This document shows, piece by piece, positions 31,538-43,333 of a stretch of 64,000 bases of DNA. How positions within the stretch are numbered: the first letter of the stretch is position 1; the number at the start of each line of letters is the position of its first letter. Made by a program: the position numbers and the translations under genes. The notes under the pieces were generated by a model. That model was given only the letters and a program-made list of their open reading frames with translations. It was not told the origin of the DNA and did not search any database. Source of the stretch: Echinarachnius parma (lineage: Eukaryota; Echinodermata; Echinoidea; Clypeasteroida; Echinarachniidae); assembly GCA_037951105.1 (NCBI GenBank), contig JBAMJV010009374.1, forward strand, positions 44,105 to 108,104. The letters run 5' to 3'.

Positions 31538-32974
31538 ATGGGTTGCAAGATGGATAAATTGTTTGCAGCGTTGCTATTGCTCACTTTCGGCCATCCATGT
31601 ATTGCATTGTCAGTTGACTGTGAGAGACACCATGAACTAGAAACAGAGGGAACAACCGTCAGTGTGCGGTGTATTACAGAGGACCTCTTGTCATCAAATA
31701 GATTCGAAATGAAACGACCCAGCGGTACAGTGATTGGATTCTGTGTTTTTAGAAGCTGCAAACCAGAATTGTGCTACTCGTGGTGTGGCACTGAAAGTGA
31801 ATATTTGAATCATTTTAGACTCGAGTTCTGTGGATTTAATTGTTTCTCATTCAATATTAAAGGTCCCCTGGTTGAAGCTGATTATGGCGAATACCATATT
31901 ATTGCGGACTCTTTCATTGAATTCCTTGCTCTGAATCTAACATATAAATCACGCAATGAAGAAGTTGGGGGAATATTGACTAGTGAACATGCTTTGCATC
32001 CTGCATTCACATCAGCATCCACAAACAAAGTTTCGAGCAGCTCCGGAACAACACGTCCTGGGGGTGACGAATTACTACCCACTGATTCTGTGCCAAGAAG
32101 TGCAACAGAATATAATTCAACACCAGACACATTATCTACATCACCAGTCAGTGAAGCAGAAATAGGAAACTGTAAAATGTGGACACAAAACGTACCGTCC
32201 ATAATCAATATTTCAGTATTAACTTTAACAGTCATATGCATCACAGGAAGAATCTTGTATCTACTGGTGCAAAAGCCCATACACAGATGGTATAACCGTC
32301 ATGACATTTCAAATGCCCAAATCCGATCGAATACGATAGCCATGACACCGCAACAAACTAGTTCACCTTTACATCCACCTGCCAGTGCCCTCTCCGTTAC
32401 CAGAAATCCTTCCGGAGGTGATCATGGAGCTAGACATCTCGGGAATGTGCCATGGTCCCTTCCCAATCAACCCCACGAGTTGCCTCCTAGGGCTGGTTGT
32501 GGCACTTCTGAAATAGAGCGATGGCAAGTAGAAGATTGCGTGCCATATGAAGAGAGCGGGACTAACGTTACTACTATGGCAGCTACATGTGTAACTTCAG
32601 CAGCTGCTGATGTTCAGATACTCGGTGCTGACGGTGGAAGCATACAGGTTGAAAACATGTACTACACGGTAGATGATTACGAATGCAATGAAGTCACTGG
32701 TATCGAGGCTAGTGGTCGCCGCATCTCGCATAACCTACCAACTCCAACGGTCGAAGACATATCGGTAGGCTGCATTACAGTCGATGATGACATCTTGAAT
32801 ACTATGTATGCCAAACCAATAGAAAAGGGGAGGGTGCAGCATCAGACGATCAAGAACAACTCGTCTTTTAACTGTTCTGTGGTCGATGATGGACATGACA
32901 CTGGCGATATGATATACAACGTTGGGAAGGAAACGACTGTTACGATAATGTTGCCATTAATCGGTCACGGTTGA
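31538..32974 (+). CDS. Intronless type I membrane receptor, Ig-like and Cys-rich ectodomain, Tyr-bearing tail
   Basis: An uninterrupted 478-codon frame. A second ATG at residue 5 gives a cleaner signal peptide (MDKLFAALLLLTFGHP, cleavage near ALS-VDC). The ectodomain has an Ig-like pattern (TTVSVRCI, then EADYGEYH, the D-x-G-x-Y step) but the expected F-strand Cys is absent. Many other cysteines lie between (FCVFRSCKPELCYSWC, FCGFNC), so the disulfides must be arranged differently. A Ser/Thr/Pro stalk with N-x-T sites follows, then a membrane helix around residues 220-243. The roughly 230-residue tail has spaced tyrosines (MYYTVDDYE near 374, MYAKPI near 423, MIYNVG near 458) that could be phosphorylated; none is a strict ITIM. 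It is on the opposite strand to the fusion receptor. Function not recognised; an immune or adhesion receptor is an inference. Confidence 0.7.
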   Translation: MGCKMDKLFAALLLLTFGHPCIALSVDCERHHELETEGTTVSVRCITEDLLSSNRFEMKRPSGTVIGFCVFRSCKPELCYSWCGTESEYLNHFRLEFCGFNCFSFNIKGPLVEADYGEYHIIADSFIEFLALNLTYKSRNEEVGGILTSEHALHPAFTSASTNKVSSSSGTTRPGGDELLPTDSVPRSATEYNSTPDTLSTSPVSEAEIGNCKMWTQNVPSIINISVLTLTVICITGRILYLLVQKPIHRWYNRHDISNAQIRSNTIAMTPQQTSSPLHPPASALSVTRNPSGGDHGARHLGNVPWSLPNQPHELPPRAGCGTSEIERWQVEDCVPYEESGTNVTTMAATCVTSAAADVQILGADGGSIQVENMYYTVDDYECNEVTGIEASGRRISHNLPTPTVEDISVGCITVDDDILNTMYAKPIEKGRVQHQTIKNNSSFNCSVVDDGHDTGDMIYNVGKETTVTIMLPLIGHG

Positions 32975-33144
32975 ACCTTAGTAGTGGAGTAATATGATCG
33001 TTTTAGTGTACACAATTATCCATCAAGTGGTAACAACACATTTAAAAATGGTCGTCATCTTTTGGTACTATTGTAAGTAAATAAATGCGAATATCATTTA
33101 AGCAAATGTTAAATACGAATACTGACTTTAGCGATGACCGACTT

Positions 33145-33517
33145 CTAACACTAATATCCTACAAAATGTTGGTGCAAGCCCGGCAGAACGCAAAGTTTCA
33201 ACAAATCCACCAGAACTTACAAATACTTGCACTTCTTCTGGCATGAAGGATGACTACCCTACCAGCGCATCAGAGCCAGGGAAAATGATATCTGAAACCA
33301 CCACCTTAGATGTCCTGGGGAAATGTGTACTCCAAGAATGGGATATGGAGTCACCGTTGATGATGGAGAGCCAAGCTTGCTTTCATCGCCGACCGCTGCT
33401 CAACTAGATCAGGGGAGTGTTGAATTGGTGCCGAGCGGGATAGTGCTATCAGGTGACACCTCTACCAGAGATCGAGGCCAACATTACCTGGAGGAGTTCT
33501 TTGACTCGTCTGACTAA
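33145..33517 (+). pseudogene. Decayed receptor-tail-like coding fragment
   Basis: About 170 bases after the receptor gene, open reading resumes in one frame (SNTNILQNVG onward, Ser/Thr/Pro-rich, to QEWDMESP) and overlaps a second frame (MGYGVTVDDGEPS to the stop at 33515-33517, EEFFDSSD). The composition and the VTVDDGE phrase resemble the tail of the upstream receptor. The two frames suggest one shift near 33320. It may be a remnant of a duplicated receptor tail or an alternative 3' segment; it has no ectodomain or membrane helix. Confidence 0.3.
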
Positions 33518-33539
33518 GAGCTCCTGAATCCGCAAATAA

Positions 33540-34639
33540 ATACCAAGTAACAAGATTGATACCAACATTACCAAGTCGGACGTACGTATCAACAAATTAG
33601 TGACCTTATTTCAGAAATATGCAAATTAGCTTATTATCTGTATAATGCTTGTAACAAAAAATTCTCAATGTTGCCAAGGTGGCAACAACGCTAATTTGTT
33701 TCTAGAAACCATTTAGAACATGAATAGTAAAAAAAGTCATTGGACTTATGAACATTTCTAGGCCCTAGAGATATCTACTGGCATATTGGTCTTGAAGTTT
33801 TATGTAACCTTGGGCAGACTACTGTGCAGAAGATCCTACTGAGATCCGGGTGAAATGTTTTATTCACTGTATAGAAAAATGCTAAATTATGTTATTTGGC
33901 AATATTTGTGTAATTTTGTTGGTAAACAGAAACATGATAAAAACAGCCAGATAGCTTAATAAAGACTCATTTCGACGTTGTGAAATGCGGTGTCCTCGCA
34001 TTGTCACACACTGTCTGTCTGGTTTAGGGTGGGTTGGCATAATAATAATGAGAATAATAATAATTATTCAATTGAAATAGCGCCTAATATGAATCATCTT
34101 TAAAGGGATGGTACAGTTTTGGTCAAACTGAATGTTAGTGACCAAAACATGCATCATATCATCAAAGTATATTAGTTATCATTCCAGCATGCCATAAAGA
34201 TAGACAAACTTTAATACAAACAGCTAAGTAAAAAATACAAATTATCATTTAAAAAAAGCAGCGTCTGAATACATATTGGTTTCAACCATCTTTTATAACA
34301 AATTGTAAATGTGATGTTTTGTCAAAATAACTTTTTAAAAACATCTTTGGTATAATTATCAAAAAAGTGCACACAGGCATTTTAATTATTTTTTCATATT
34401 TGTTTATAAAATGTGGCATACCCATTCGTTTCAATCGGATATATATTTATTGATATGTCATTTTAATACTGTGAATCGAAGACAATTTTCCAATGAATTG
34501 GACTAATACAAATATTGAAACTGAAAATCAATAATTATTGAGGCACCCATACGGTCACTAAGTTTGTGTTCACGGGAGCCGTGCGATTTGTGTTTTATTG
34601 TAAGACAAAGGTCATCGTATACGGGCCCCGGAGAATATG
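33540..34639. other. Intergenic with a TTAAAGGGATGGT MITE end
   Basis: AATAAAG at 33959 could serve as a distal poly(A) signal for transcripts from the receptor gene. A MITE end (TTTAAAGGGATGGTACAGTT) starts at 34099; its partner end was not found. No coding sequence seen. Confidence 0.4.
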
Positions 34640-34865
34640 TGACTGCTACTCTAAAATACCACAGACATCGTACGATATCACAATTTTCCCAAATTGTAGA
34701 AAATCCGCCGTAGGGAGAAAAATCGTACGGCGCCCGGATCATTTGTGACCTAAGCATTACTCTAAAATACCACAGACATCGGACGATATCACAATTTCCC
34801 AAAATCGTAGAAAATCCGCCGTAGGGAGAAAAAATCGTACGGCGCCCGGATCATTTGTGACCTAG
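34640..34865 (+). repeat. 111-bp tandem duplication
   Basis: CTCTAAAATACCACAGACAT at 34650 recurs at 34761, and GCGCCCGGATCATTTGTGAC ends both copies. The copies differ by only a few bases (for example TACGATATC against GACGATATC), so the duplication is recent. The unit itself contains the inverted pair CGTACGATATC/ATCGTACGGCG. No frame is conserved across both copies in a way that suggests a gene. Confidence 0.8.
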
Positions 34866-35639
34866 GCATAAGCATGCAGCATTTACCGAGAGTCAACAGG
34901 ACGTCAAACTTCCTCGCACAACTCCCGTGCCATTTTGTCAGAATTATTCTAACAAACCACCTTGGGGAGGCCATCAAGCCCATCAGTCCTGTATATTAAG
35001 ACGTTTAGTATAGGTTCGTCAGGAGAGTTGACTGGCTAGTATCTGAGTATAGTCGGGGGCTGATACCCTGGTGTTGTTTCTGGCTTTCATCATGTTGCGA
35101 TTTCGCTCATATTTATGCTAGGCTAGTGAGATCTCGATTATGACCGGCTATAGCAAAACCCCGCACGTGTCGGTAAAAATCAAAATGTAGATGTTCATAC
35201 CATTACAAAGGCCTCATCAAAAGCTTTCATTTGGTTCTTTGTTCTAACTAATTAGTCAATAATTGACGATAATATGATTGTTTAAATTTTAAAATCATTG
35301 GACTTTTTCACACATTTTGTGAACTTGAAAAACATGAAATACCGACAAGTGCTGGGTTTTGCTATAGCCGGCCATATTGCCAATTATTTCCATAATAGTG
35401 GATAAAATAATGATTGTTGAAATATGCATAAATTCATATCAAATTAGCAATCTGGTTTTAGGTCATTACACTCAACAGCTACATACTTGACACACATACA
35501 TGACATAGTACATTATTTATTACCAAATCTGGATTCAGGTCAGTAGAGAGGTGCCGTATTTCAAAAGAGCATTTGATGTCATTCCATTGAATTTGTCTCT
35601 TGCCAAAGTGTAATTTTATATGTGTGAGAGAGGAAGAAT

Positions 35640-36600
35640 ACAAATAGTTGCAGTCTTATCTTTTGGATAGAAAATATTGTGTATTAGTCGAAGGATGTTC
35701 ACGTCAATATTTAACAGTTCAGTCTGGAGTTCCTCAGGGGCCAATACTCGGTCCACTCATATTTTGTCTGTTCATAAATTATAGAATTAAGTAAATTAAA
35801 TTTAGTTCACATTCGAACTTTTCATTTTATGCAGATGACACTGCTACTTCCAATAATGGTATACATGGAAAGAGATTTGTATTTAATTGTACTTTTGAAC
35901 CCCAAAGAAAGCTGCATGATGTTGTTATTTTTTATAAAAAATGTAATGATAATGAATTAGAAAATGTAAGTTGTGTACAATATCATTTGTATGGTCGAGA
36001 CATATTGAAATTATATGTCTTAAATATCACGGTCTATTGCATGTATATGACGGATAAAGCATTTTATATTATACACAATTCTTAGAAATTATGTTATGCA
36101 CTTATTGTACCTTATATAGATTATTGCTGCACTGCATGGGGAAGCTGCTCAAAGACAAATGTATAATTTACAAAAATTACAAAATATATATTCAAGCCTT
36201 GTTTTAAATGTAGACCGCTTTACGTCGGAGTAACTACACTGATTTGGCAATCGGTGAAACAAAGAATAAAATATCACTTGTGTGCGATTATATATAAAGC
36301 AATAAATAATTTGCATCCAATATAAAATAGTAATATAATTTATGCTGAACTATTGATATAACGGCACACCGCTAATTATTTTACTCGATACATTTTGAAA
36401 AGCCCCCTTAGTGTGCTATATCATCGTACTGAATTAATATATGAAGCGATCATTTGTTTATACAGGTACTTATTTGAACAATTTTCCATTACTATTCAAT
36501 CTAGCTCCTCACTCAATATGTTTAAAAACAAATGTAGAAGTGCAATAAATATGTTATATGTAAATATGTATTACTTATACACACTGGTTGTACTATAATA
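35640..36600 (+). mobile_element. Heavily decayed LINE copy
   Basis: Reading gives VQSGVPQGPILGPLIFCLFI at about 35715-35775 and, after a gap, FYADDTATSN near 35828 (the catalytic YADD-type box). Stops and deletions break the frame throughout. The 3' portion runs into a short open stretch at 36395-36598 with SSLNMFKNKCRSAINML, as in LINE C termini. Confidence 0.6.
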
Positions 36601-36909
36601 ACTCATTTAAAATGTACTTATCGGGCGGGGTAGTTGAGGTAGATGTTTACCTGCTGATGTAATTTTAGTTTGTATTAGTGTTTGAATTCATTATGTTTTT
36701 TAGTAACACATGCATGTATAATATAAATTAGAATTGTTAACTATTGTGTAAGCATACTATGTAAGTCACATTCAGGGCGCCGTTGTAAAGCAGTTGTGTA
36801 ACTGAACGACTTACCCTGTATTTATTTGATAACAAAGAAGACTTATTAGGAGATGTCATGATCAGTTGCGTCACATGAAATAGTGTTTTTAATCCTGCTA
36901 TCCTTTTCC

Positions 36910-37340
36910 TGGAAAATTAGGGTCGCTATTCATAATATAAGAAAAGAGTCGCTATTTATAATGCTAAGAAGGGGTCTCTATTGATAATGTATAAGAGGTT
37001 CGCTATCATTATGACAGGCGACTCTGATTTATTATTATGAATAGCGACCCTCGTGTTCACATGATGAATAGCAAACCTGATTTCGTATTATGAATAGCGA
37101 CCCTCTTCTTACATTATGAATAGCGGCCCCTTCTTAGGATTATAAATAGCGATCGACTCTTTTTTATATTTAGCGACCCTGATTTCGTATTATAAATAGT
37201 GACCCTCTTCTTACATTATGAATAGCTACCATAATTTCGTATTATGAATAACGATCCTCCGTTTACATTATGAATAGCGATCATCATTTCGTATCATAAA
37301 TAGCGACCCTCATTTCGTTTTTATGAAGAGCGGTCATTAT
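36910..37340. repeat. Mirrored minisatellite of the ATGAATAGCGACCCT unit
   Basis: From about 37020 to 37330 units of roughly 25-40 bp carry TTATGAATAGCGACCCTC with fillers TTCTTACA or GATTTCGTA. From 36918 to 37010 the same unit appears inverted (GGTCGCTATTCATAATATAA, GAGTCGCTATTTATAAT). The array therefore flips orientation near 37015, giving a large imperfect hairpin. Confidence 0.75.
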
Positions 37341-37455
37341 GCAAAGCGAGCAGATTCTCCTTGGGTGTGCTATTCAAATCACGACTCGCTCATGCACGGA
37401 ATAAACTGAGCTACCTCCGGCATATTAAATAGGCTTATCCACGTGGATATTGAAG

Positions 37456-37456
37456 T

Positions 37457-37488
<32 letters not shown>

Positions 37489-40094
37489 TATCGGTATTTA
37501 TTGAACAAAATTAACAAGACTGTAGTCCGAAGACTAAAATGCCTTGCGTACATGAACATATGAACATACATGAATAAATAAATTACAACACAATAAAAAT
37601 ATAATTTAACATCAAAATACAACAAAATTATACATATTTATGAATGCATTTGGCAAGAAAGACACTAACATTCAAAATGTCATTATTATAATATGCATAT
37701 TCTCATTTAATTTTAATTTTAATACAACAATAACAAAGAACCAATTTACTAATTCGTTACTTACTTTTAAATATATATGTAATACTAACTAAATATTGAA
37801 TCTAACAAGATGTAAATTAATACAGTACATGTATATCTTTTGAAAAATTACAATAATAAGCATCACAAAAATGCAAAAATAAGAGCATGGAAATTATTTA
37901 ATTAAAGGATATCAAATCCCACTATCTATTTTATATCATATTTCTAACATAAATTAAGTTTATCATACTCAATAACGAGTAGATCTAACAATCAAATGTA
38001 ATATCAAAAGGGAAGCAATACAGGGTATAAAGATTGAGTAATAAAACAAGTCTTAATTCATGTTATAATCCTAACACAAATTAAATTTATCGTATTCCAT
38101 TTATACAAAATACATTATTACAAACTCTGTTTAATTAAAATTGAGTAATTCAAATTGTTTAACTTGTATTATATTCTTAACAGAAATTAAATTTAACATT
38201 CAATAGCAAATCCAAAGTATCATCAATTAAAATTGAATAATTAACTAAATTTTATATTACATGTACATTATATCCTGAACATAAATTAATTGTTATCATA
38301 TTCAATAACAAATACAAGGTATATTAATACAGAGTATCTTCATATGTAATTGAGAAATTAAATAATTTTATTATGATTGTTTTCAATAACAGATACAAAG
38401 TAAAAATACAAAGTATTTTCAATTAGAAATGAGACTTGATTAAAAACGTTCTTATGTAATATGATATAAAAGGAGGCAATACAAAGTATCTTTAAAAAGA
38501 TTGAGTAATTAAACGAGTTTAAATTTTTGTTATATTCCTAACCCAAATTAAATTTATCGCATTCCATTTATACAAAGTACATTATACAAAGTGTCTATAA
38601 TTAAAGTTGATAATTAACAAGTTTTAATTTGTATTAAATTCTTAACACACATTAAATTTAACATTCAATAACTACAAAGTTCATTATTACAAAGTATCTT
38701 CAATTGAAATTGAATAATTGACTAAATTTCATTTTTATATAATATCCTTAACATGAATTAAATTGATCTTATTTACTAACAAACACAAGGATCATTAACA
38801 GTTTACAAAGTATTTTCAATTAAAAATTGAGATTTAATTGAATGCATCTTTATTTTATAATATATTTTTAACATTTATAAATTAAATTGATCATATCAAT
38901 AACAGATAAATCTAATGATTAAATGCGATATTAAAAAGTACATTAATTGAGTAATCGAATGAGAGATGGAATCGAGGATTGCCTATAACGTTGGGTCCGA
39001 GTCTGAGGCATATGGAGGATTTGAGAATTCCGTAAATTTAGACCGGTTAAATCAAAACGAGTTTGGGGCAATAAATGGCGATGACGATCAGAAAGCAAAA
39101 GAGACTTAGCAAATTGAGTTAAAATTAAAGTGCGACGATCACAAAGGGTTTCGAGGTTGAACCTTTGTAAAAGAACACGGTATGAGTCAGACTCGGGCCA
39201 ACAATCATTTTGAGGGCTCTCCCTTGAACACGTTCAATTTGATCACTTTGACTAACAGTAAGACCAGAGCTCCAAACAGGGGCAGCAAACTCCAACAGTG
39301 GTCGTATATACATGGTAAAAATTAACACTAAATCAAGAGTTTTAAAACCATTTCTTTTCAACTTACAGAGAATAAACAAACGCCGAGAAGCATTACTGAC
39401 CATCCGCTTGACCTGTTGGTCCCACTTTAAATCATTTTGGATAATAACCCCAAGAAGTTGAATTGAATTAACAACTTCAAGAGGGGAACCATTAATCATA
39501 AGTTGCAAAGGAGGAGGAGGCTGTTTAAAAAAGGAAATCTGCATCAATTTACACTTTTCATCTTTTAAATTCATATCATTTAATAAACACCAATCAGAAA
39601 GCATATTAATGTGTGTTTGCATTTGAGATTGCTTAAACTTATGCAAAATTTCTACCAAAGTTAAATCATCAACATATTTCCAACGATCAAGACATAAAAT
39701 TGAAGCGTCATTAATCATGATTAAAAAAATAATGGGGCCTAATTTAGTACCCTGAGGTACACCGCAAGACGTACGCTCGGAGGTGGAAGTAGCACCATGA
39801 TATCGAACAGTTTGAGAGCGTCGAGAGAGAAAACTACAAATAGTGGTGAAGTCACCGAGAAGTAGAGTTTTCCGGGGAAAGTTTGAGGGGTATTTGATGA
39901 GTTCATCACACTCTAAGAGGAAATCTGCCGCTTTGAAGCTATTCTTAACTGATGGTGGGGGACGATAGATCAATACGTAGTACGTGGTGTTTTGAGGATC
40001 GGTGACGGTACACTGATTATGTTCTAGTTGTCTTTCAGCAAAGGACAAGTCAACATTGTTCTCAAGAATGTAATCAGACAGAACTACAGGGGCG
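37456..40094 (-). mobile_element. Minus-strand LINE with internal deletions, long AT-rich 3' UTR and GATA tail
   Basis: Reading from 40094 toward lower coordinates there is an endonuclease piece, an RT, then 1.7 kb of AT-rich 3' UTR ending in (GATA)n at 37459-37486. The UTR is built of loosely repeated AAATTAAATTTATC-type units. The same tail is seen at 24166. A later MITE abuts the 5' end at 40095. Confidence 0.7.
39125..40094 (-). pseudogene. LINE ORF2 with endonuclease and RT parts joined by deletions
   Basis: The open frame has a few residues of the endonuclease start (SDYILENNVDLSF), jumps to NTTYYVLIYRPPPSVKNSF and KTLLLGDF (middle of the APE-type endonuclease), then jumps to RT at TSCGVPQGTKLGPIIF and RWKYVDDLTLVE (catalytic YVDD). 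It continues through IQLLGVIIQNDLKWDQQV to PLLEFAAPVW. The two jumps remove most of the endonuclease and half the RT but preserve the frame. Its apparent first residues (MGGGGG...) come from the adjoining MITE. Confidence 0.7.
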
Positions 40095-40757
40095 TTCAGG
40101 GGTGTAGACAACGAGGGGATGAGGGGGATGCACCCCCCCCCCCCCCCCACCTCACAAGGTGGGGGATGACATGTACAATCATCCCCCCCAGGTTTTAGGA
40201 AAATACATTTTTTTTGGTGCGTGTGTGTCTTTGAATGTATGTGTATGTGTGTCTGTGTAGGTGCGTGTGTTTGTGTGTGTGAGTGCTATTAAATGTATGA
40301 GCTAAGAGCTTGGTAATTCTAACATTCAAAATCTAATTTATACATCTAAGTTTTCGCTGCGCGCTTTGCGCGCGAATAGATTAGCTCAGTTTGTTGTGTA
40401 ACAAGTGTATGGTCTGGGGTGAGTACTTTTTCTCCCACCGGGCCTGTAGTTACCGTGTGCCTACATTGGCATTGCTCTGGCTGCTTGTGTGACGTGCACC
40501 AAATTGCACCATTTCAAGTAAACTGGGCTCCAAAAGAAACTTATCACTTCTTCAGAGCGACGCTCACTAAAATCCATTGCATCAAATTGAATCATATTTA
40601 GACACAGATAAGCTATCATTCTCCTTATGAAGCATATCTGTAAAATTGAAAGGTTGCTTTTGCCAAAAAAGAGAAAAATGCGATGGAATCGCTACAGGTC
40701 ACCTTTCAAAAAATGTCATCCCCCCAGGTGTAAGGAACCTGTCTACGCCACTGGTCG
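40095..40757. mobile_element. MITE with CAGGGGTGTAGACA ends and poly(C)
   Basis: CAGGGGTGTAGACAACG at left and, inverted, CCTGTCTACGCCACTG at right form short terminal repeats. Just inside are CATCCCCC runs (40122-40148 and 40718). It abuts the LINE 5' end and supplies the poly(Gly) start of that frame. Confidence 0.5.
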
Positions 40758-40759
40758 TG

Positions 40760-43330
40760 TTGCATAGAATTGGACAATTCCAGACGTGAACACTGAGTTC
40801 ATCATTGATCTCATTTGCAACAGGAATCAGTTTTTTTATGTTACGTTGCAATGTTTTAGGTCTGGATATTCATGCAAACTCATATCATATTCCGACAACA
40901 TTATGTTAAATTCGGGCGAAATTATGTAATTTAAGGGTAATACAACGGAATTCTCGATCGGCAAAATTGTCCCATATTATCATGATTATTCGGGCAAAAT
41001 AATGTTATATTCAATTAAATTTCAATGTCACTTTCAATTAATTTCAATTTTATTTCATATCTCTAAAATCAACATATAAATTTCAACAAATAACATACAT
41101 TACATACATATAGATATAAATTATTCATTTGGTGTGGTATTACAGCGGATGTAGGGGATCTGCAAATGATATTAAATCTTGTCGAGGCAAATCCCACAAG
41201 TTGACTGCAATGAATAGAACAGATGAACGAACAAATGATTTGAATTAATCTTTGTCGTAGCCCCCCCCCCCCCCCCCCCCACCCTGCCATCATTGTGGAT
41301 GAACATCAACAATGAAGGCATATTAGTATTATAGCGTTATATTCATGTATCTATTTACAAAAATCAAAAGTACATAATAAATAAATAATAAATGAATAGA
41401 CAGTACAAACATAGTTTTACAAATCGTCTGAACAGTTTCCGGTTGACGGATGGGGATGAATGTAACACGCACACAAAAAATCAGATCGAACAGCCCTGTA
41501 ATTTGGATTATACGAATAAAAAACGAATGCGTCCCTCCATCAAACTATATATCGGTCAATAAAGGAGTTTAACTGAGTTTAGCTACGCCAGATACGTACG
41601 ATAACTAGAAGGCCGACAAAGTCAGCATACCCACGCCTCCCATTAGCCCTGTTCTACCCCTTCGTCGGCCTCAACCCTGTTTTGCTTACCGATGCATCCT
41701 AAAAACATAGTGATCAACCGTTGAACAGAATCCCCCACAACTCCAGGCATAGTAAACTATGCTGACTGGGTATGCCTGCAGGGAGGGCTTGAAAATGCCG
41801 ACATCTGTCCAATTTATTGGCGATAAATGTAACATAAATCATGAATTCAAACAAAATAAACTATTACAAACAATAACAGATACCTTATCTTCCTGATTCT
41901 GCAAACTTTTATGTCCATTTCTCTTGCATAAATATGATTTTAGATCTTTTCATGACAGCTATCTGCCGATTCGCACGTGTTTTTACTAGCTGCCGATTCG
42001 CACGTGTTTTTACTAGCTGCCTGTGTAGTATAGATATGCCTAATATTTTATGCATTGCAATATGCACAACACATACATGCGGGTGTGTACTATGTGTAAG
42101 TACATCTATTGGCATGGCGTGTGCGCACGTTGTTTTCTTGAAATGATTTGAGACGGGAGAGACGAGGAGAGACTAGTGTGAGAAGGGAGAGGAGAAGAGA
42201 GACTGTGAGTGTGTGATAAGTACATAGTGCGTGTGTGCCATCGCGATCGCACGGAGCACAAATAGAAATGCATAGACGGTAGTGCATTATCGGATTTCCC
42301 AAAATCCGTAACATTCAGCGCCATTCCGTACTCCCGTAATGTTGTCAATTTCCGTACCAATAAATACATACTCAAACTTCAAGGTTCACAGAATTTGCAG
42401 GGGTCAACAATCATCACCAAAATCTAATCGATTCTTCCATGTCACTATCCAAACATTCCCTGAAAATTTGGTGCAAATCCGTTCACCCGTTCTCTAGTTA
42501 TCTTGTACACAAACAAAAAAAAAAAAAAAAAAAAAAAAAAACAAACAAACAAACAAACAAACATAACAAACATACGGAACCCTTTACATAACCCCCTGCC
42601 GATTTCATCGGCGTGGTAATAACACAATGAGGTTATACACGCGTGTGTCACTCGTGAAATTTTTAAGCGCACACAGTGAAATTCCACGAAGTGACACATA
42701 CATTCGCGCCACACAACTCTTTTGTGCGCATAACACTTCGTGGATTTATTGTTGGCATTTTCGGGGTTCGTGTAAAACGATTATCTTAATTATTTCACTA
42801 ATTAAGCAAAATTACATTCTGAAATTTTGGCAAATGAAAGACTATGGTTTATAGATATACAAAGAGAATAAAACTAAAAATCAACTTTGGACGCGATTTT
42901 GGTGCGATGTGTCACTTCGTGAAATGCACGACGATGTGTGGGTAAACGCTGTCACCCTGAAAATGATTACATTATTCAAAGTGAAGCTATGGTAAATATA
43001 AGCAGGGGAATGGGATGGTGGGTGTGAAAATCCCCACCCCCACTCAACATACACACACACACACCCACACACACGCATACACCATAGGCAACGGAAGTGG
43101 GGGGGGGGGGGGGGGGGGCACCGCACTCCTCCCCTCAAATCAATATTTGGCACACGTAGTCAAGCAGGTCAAGCTCTAAAAATTGCAATCCTAAACATGT
43201 TTAAAGATCACCAGATGAGGGCGCTATTTACGATGATATGATCATAAACATAGTATAAAAATGTTAGAATTCAGTCATTTGTAGCTGTTTTCGCCAAATG
43301 GACTGATATCAAGCAGCCAAATCGTATTAT
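40760..43330. other. Intergenic low-complexity region
   Basis: Holds poly(C) at 41260-41280, a 27-bp tandem duplication (AGCTGCCGATTCGCACGTGT, 41956-42018), a poly(A)/(AAAC)n run at 42509-42562, and poly(G) at 43099-43118. No gene recognised. The word GTGTCACTTCGTG recurs near 42645-42930 in both orientations. Confidence 0.5.
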
Positions 43331-43333
43331 CTA

